From Bacteroidales bacterium (lineage in GTDB: Bacteria > Bacteroidota > Bacteroidia > Bacteroidales > VadinHA17), in NCBI GenBank assembly GCA_029935275.1, contig JAOZKQ010000090.1, positions 1-8,114 of the forward strand: 8,114 nt of DNA, in the 5' to 3' direction. Positions within the stretch are counted from its first letter, which is position 1. Every line of letters starts with the position of its first letter. The notes beneath the pieces were generated by a model, which was given only the letters and a program-made list of their open reading frames with translations, was not told where the DNA came from and ran no database searches. Both the position numbers and the translations under genes were made by a program. Shown one piece after another: positions 6,326 through 8,114 of the stretch.

Positions 6326-6802
6326 ATGAAAATGAAAATTGTTTCCGGTTTGCTCGCTTTGGGAATTATATTCTTGCTTTTTAGTTCATGTGATGAAAAT
6401 CGAATTTTTGAAGCGAATGTTGAAATCCCTGATCAAATCTGGAATAAGGATAAGGCGGTAGTTTTTTCACCTTCTATAAATGATACACTTAGCATTCAGA
6501 ATGTATTCGTGAATGTACGAAATTCAAGTAGTTATCCTTATAATAATCTTTTTTTATTTATCACCACTACTTCTCCCTCAGGGCAATGGATAAGCGATAC
6601 GCTTGAGCTACCATTGGCTGATGATAGAGGAAAATGGCTGGGCAGTGGTTTAGGTGATATATTTTTTAGCCGTAAAGTTTTCAAGCAAAAAATACGGTTT
6701 CCTATGGAGGGGACCTATACTTTCGAAATTCGACAGGGAATGAGGTCAGAAGATTTGAAAGGGATAAGGGATATTGGTCTTCGAATTGAAAAATCAGAAT
6801 AA
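6326..6802 (+). CDS. gldH: Gliding motility lipoprotein GldH
   Basis: The 158-residue product resembles GldH, a lipoprotein required for gliding in Flavobacterium and linked to the gliding/type IX secretion apparatus of Bacteroidota. The signal peptide MKMKIVSGLLALGIIFLLFSSC ends in a lipobox with lipidation at Cys22. The mature part has the features I associate with GldH: an early NRIFEANVEIPDQIW segment, a central NVRNSSSYPYNNLFLFI strand region, SPSGQWISDTLELPLADDRGKWLGSGLGDI, and a final FPMEGTYTFEIRQGMR...GIRDIGLRIEK block. I chose the ATG at 6326 because it gives a normal lipoprotein signal. In-frame starts at 6299 and 6236 lie inside the upstream gene and would add a long basic leader. 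The 4-bp gap to the RicT-like gene implies co-transcription. GldH does not prove gliding, since non-gliding relatives also carry gld genes. Confidence 0.88.
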   Translation: MKMKIVSGLLALGIIFLLFSSCDENRIFEANVEIPDQIWNKDKAVVFSPSINDTLSIQNVFVNVRNSSSYPYNNLFLFITTTSPSGQWISDTLELPLADDRGKWLGSGLGDIFFSRKVFKQKIRFPMEGTYTFEIRQGMRSEDLKGIRDIGLRIEKSE

Positions 6803-6824
6803 TTTTTTTAAAATTTATTGCGAA

Positions 6825-7535
6825 TTGGGAAAAGGTAAGCTTCGTAAGTGGGCTGAGATGAAATCATTTCAGAATGTTGTTGAGCCTGAATTAAAAAAGG
6901 TTTTAGGAAAGGATTTTGAATTAAAAGGGAAATGGGCCAAGTTATTTTTTAAAAATCAAAAACCTGTTTCTCTGGAGTTAGGGTGTGGTAAAGGAGAATA
7001 TTCACTGGGACTCGCAGACTTTTACCCTGATCGCAATTTTTTAGGGCTTGATATTAAAGGCTCAAGGATTTGGAGAGGTGCAAAGACGGCAATAGATAAT
7101 GATTTGACCAATGTTGGCTTTTTGCGGACAGGTATTGAATTGATTTCCTCCTTTTTTGCCAGGGATGAAATTGATGAGATTTGGATTACCTTCCCTGATC
7201 CTCAGCTAAAAAAGGGAAGAAGTAGTAAACGCCTTACTTCATCAGGATTTCTTAATTCTTATCGTGCTTTTTTAAAACCGGGAGGTCTTGTTCATCTTAA
7301 AACCGATAGTCAGGAATTATTTGAATATACCAAAGCCTTGCTGAAAGAGAATAATATGGAAATTATCTGGGCAACGAACGATCTTTATAAAGAGGCTTTG
7401 CCAGAAAAAATCCTTTCTTTAAAAACATATTATGAGATGAAATTCCTTGAAGAAGCTAAGAAAATAACTTATCTGAGTTTTAAACTTCCAGTGAATAAAG
7501 AAATTATTGAACCAGAAGTAAAGAATGAAGGATAG
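6825..7535 (+). CDS. trmB: tRNA (guanine-N7)-methyltransferase TrmB
   Basis: TrmB transfers a methyl group from S-adenosylmethionine to N7 of guanine 46 in the tRNA variable loop. With the start at 6825 the protein has 236 residues, a usual length. The SAM-binding motif LELGCGKGEYS is at 50-60, LDIKG at 75-79, the family signature TFPDPQLKKGRSSKR at about 122-136 (with catalytic Asp in FPDP) and the HLKTDS strand at about 157-162. The start is the interesting point. No ATG lies near the conserved N terminus GKGKLRKWAEMKSF. A TTG at 6825 sits directly before it, where related proteins start MGK, so TTG is the likely initiator. The next ATG, 6858, would cut off conserved residues; a TTG at 6774 would add 17 unrelated residues and overlap gldH. 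It begins 22 bp after gldH and overlaps the next gene by 11 bp. Confidence 0.93.
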   Translation: MGKGKLRKWAEMKSFQNVVEPELKKVLGKDFELKGKWAKLFFKNQKPVSLELGCGKGEYSLGLADFYPDRNFLGLDIKGSRIWRGAKTAIDNDLTNVGFLRTGIELISSFFARDEIDEIWITFPDPQLKKGRSSKRLTSSGFLNSYRAFLKPGGLVHLKTDSQELFEYTKALLKENNMEIIWATNDLYKEALPEKILSLKTYYEMKFLEEAKKITYLSFKLPVNKEIIEPEVKNEG

Positions 7536-7854
7536 TTTTTTTGAAAAAGTATATGATGTAACCAAACTTATTCCTTACGGAAGGGTTACAAGCTACGGAG
7601 CCATTGCAAAATACCTGGGTACTGGCAGATCTGCAAGGGTAGTTGGCTGGGCTTTAAATAATAGTTTTTCTTCCGGTGAGTTTATTCCGGCACATCGGGT
7701 ACTAAACCGCTTAGGTATCCTTACAGGTAAACATCATTTTGGTACGGGAAGCACTATGGCACAGTTGTTAGAAAATGAGGGAGTTCAATTGGATGGTGAT
7801 CGTGTTGTAGCTTTTGAGAAATTATTTTGGGATCCTTCCAGGGAATTATCATGA
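7525..7854 (+). CDS. Alkyltransferase-like (ATL) DNA lesion-binding protein
   Basis: The 109-residue protein is the DNA-binding domain of the O6-alkylguanine-DNA alkyltransferase (Ogt/MGMT) family. The family's PCHRV active-site motif appears as IPAHRV (54-59), with alanine at position 56 where the methyl-accepting cysteine should be. That change marks alkyltransferase-like proteins, which flip out and hold O6-alkylguanine without repairing it, and in studied cases pass it to nucleotide excision repair. Other retained features are GRVTSYGAIAKYLG (19-32), including the Tyr24 that corresponds to the nucleotide-rotating tyrosine, and the arginine finger in SARVVGWAL (Arg38). The protein lacks the N-terminal domain of full-length Ogt, as other ATLs do. 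The ATG lies within the end of trmB (11-bp overlap), implying translational coupling. Alternatively it could be an Ogt inactivated by mutation, but the intact frame argues for a maintained function. Confidence 0.92.
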   Translation: MKDSFFEKVYDVTKLIPYGRVTSYGAIAKYLGTGRSARVVGWALNNSFSSGEFIPAHRVLNRLGILTGKHHFGTGSTMAQLLENEGVQLDGDRVVAFEKLFWDPSRELS

Positions 7855-7920
7855 ATATTAACAATTTGCAATATTTCCCGATTTTTAGGATTATTTTGTG
7901 TGTGTCCATAATGTCAGGAG

Positions 7921-7940
7921 TTTGAACTAGAAAGTTCAAA
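7921..7940. repeat. Perfect 8-bp inverted repeat
   Basis: TTTGAACT (7921-7928) and AGTTCAAA (7933-7940) form a perfect eight-pair stem with the four-base loop AGAA. It lies 66 bp after the alkyltransferase-like gene. No T run follows on the plus strand, so it is not a standard terminator; an operator-like or REP-like role is possible. Confidence 0.6.
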
Positions 7941-7946
7941 TTCAAG

Positions 7947-7968
7947 CCTGCCTGCCGGCAAAGGCAGG
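7947..7968. repeat. GC-rich inverted repeat (CCTGCCT type)
   Basis: CCTGCCT (7947-7953) pairs with AGGCAGG (7962-7968) across an eight-base loop that itself contains the palindrome GCCGGC. The GC-rich CCTGCC/GGCAGG palindrome stands out from the AT-rich surroundings. It resembles short intergenic palindromes I associate with environmental Bacteroidota genomes; this is recollection, not a search. Confidence 0.55.
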
Positions 7969-7977
7969 GCGTGCGAT

Positions 7978-8023
7978 AAATCTAACCCGCAGTCCGTCAG
8001 CCGACGGATGAGGTTTTAGATTT
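7978..8023. repeat. 46-bp imperfect inverted repeat with TCCGTC/GACGGA core
   Basis: The core TCCGTC (7993-7998) and GACGGA (8003-8008) pair around the loop AGCC. The outer arms AAATCTAA (7978-7985) and TTAGATTT (8016-8023) also pair perfectly. The intervening bases pair only in part. The 3' arm ends in TTTT, so on the plus strand this could terminate the transcript of the preceding gene cluster. It may equally be a dispersed palindromic repeat. Confidence 0.6.
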
Positions 8024-8044
8024 TGAGCAACAACGCAGAAGTTG

Positions 8045-8086
8045 GACTTTATAGACAAACTCTATTTAGTGTCCGTCCATAAAGTC
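8045..8086. repeat. 16-bp imperfect inverted repeat
   Basis: GACTTTATAGACAAAC (8045-8060) matches the reverse complement of 8071-8086 (GACTTTATGGACGGAC) at 13 of 16 positions, with a ten-base loop. The right arm contains the GTCCATAAAGTC motif also found, with one change, at 7904-7915. It looks like the end of a small repeat or mobile element. Confidence 0.5.
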
Positions 8087-8114
8087 GATAGTTTTAATTA
8101 ATAGGGACAACACA

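Larger units (their letters stand above)
7855..8114. other. Non-coding, palindrome-rich right end
   Basis: No gene is visible on either strand. From about 7900 the sequence is dense in inverted repeats and is locally far richer in GC than the genes around it (for example 7946-7970 and 7986-8008). Four inverted repeats follow each other and are listed separately. The motif GTCCATAA, followed by T or A and GTC, is seen at 7904-7915 and 8075-8086, with an inverted relative at 8045-8056. TGTGTGTCC at 7899-7907 and GGACAACACA at 8105-8114 could be imperfect terminal inverted repeats of one element of about 216 bp, but the window ends exactly there. Confidence 0.55.

Noticed and set aside
7754..7945. 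A 63-residue minus-strand frame overlapping the end of the alkyltransferase-like gene as a possible antitoxin or small protein
   Set aside because: It lies largely antisense to the conserved gene, has no domain or partner, and no promoter motif was found for it.

Overview
The window looks like chromosomal DNA of a Bacteroidota bacterium, probably a Bacteroidales/Marinilabiliales-type lineage. The evidence is a gliding-motility lipoprotein gene (gldH), a Bacteroidota-style DNA polymerase III delta' subunit with a zinc-binding cysteine cluster, AT-rich DNA, short lipoprotein signal peptides, no clear Shine-Dalgarno sequences, and several exact matches to the Bacteroidota -7 promoter motif TAnnTTTG. 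Species cannot be named from this sequence. Most of the window is conserved housekeeping content. The less ordinary material is at the two ends.

Layout. Positions 1-240 are non-coding and carry two pairs of a 12-bp-phased AAGATAG motif. A DprA-like/SLOG-type Rossmann protein follows (241-744, +); its tail runs antisense into the next gene. A minus-strand pair comes next: a LuxE-family acyl-protein synthetase (678-1667) and, upstream of it in the same direction, a lipoprotein of unknown function (1707-2243). After a 241-bp spacer with hairpins comes phosphoglycerate kinase (pgk, 2485-3675, -). It is divergent from holB (3824-4957, +), and each of the two has an exact TAnnTTTG match ahead of it. 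A 209-bp gap with a hairpin and another TAnnTTTG match leads into a tight plus-strand cluster: a PSP1-domain/RicT-like protein (5167-6321), gldH (6326-6802), trmB (6825-7535, probable TTG start) and an alkyltransferase-like protein (7525-7854). The last 260 bp have no gene but contain four consecutive inverted repeats and several copies of a GTCCATAA-type motif, suggesting REP-like or MITE-like non-coding elements.

How the genes fit together. The plus-strand cluster is packed with 4-bp and 22-bp gaps and an 11-bp overlap, so it is probably one transcription unit. It joins an Fe-S/RNA-associated RicT-type protein, a gliding/type IX secretion lipoprotein, a tRNA m7G46 methyltransferase and a non-catalytic DNA alkyl-lesion recognition protein. 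Functionally this is a mixed unit. The minus-strand pair of a lipoprotein and an acyl-protein synthetase may also be co-transcribed (39-bp gap), but nothing here identifies the acyl acceptor.

I did not find a clear new defence or mobile system. The best candidates for follow-up are the palindromic block at the right end, the SLOG-type gene with its phased upstream repeats, and the active-site-substituted (Ala) alkyltransferase-like protein.
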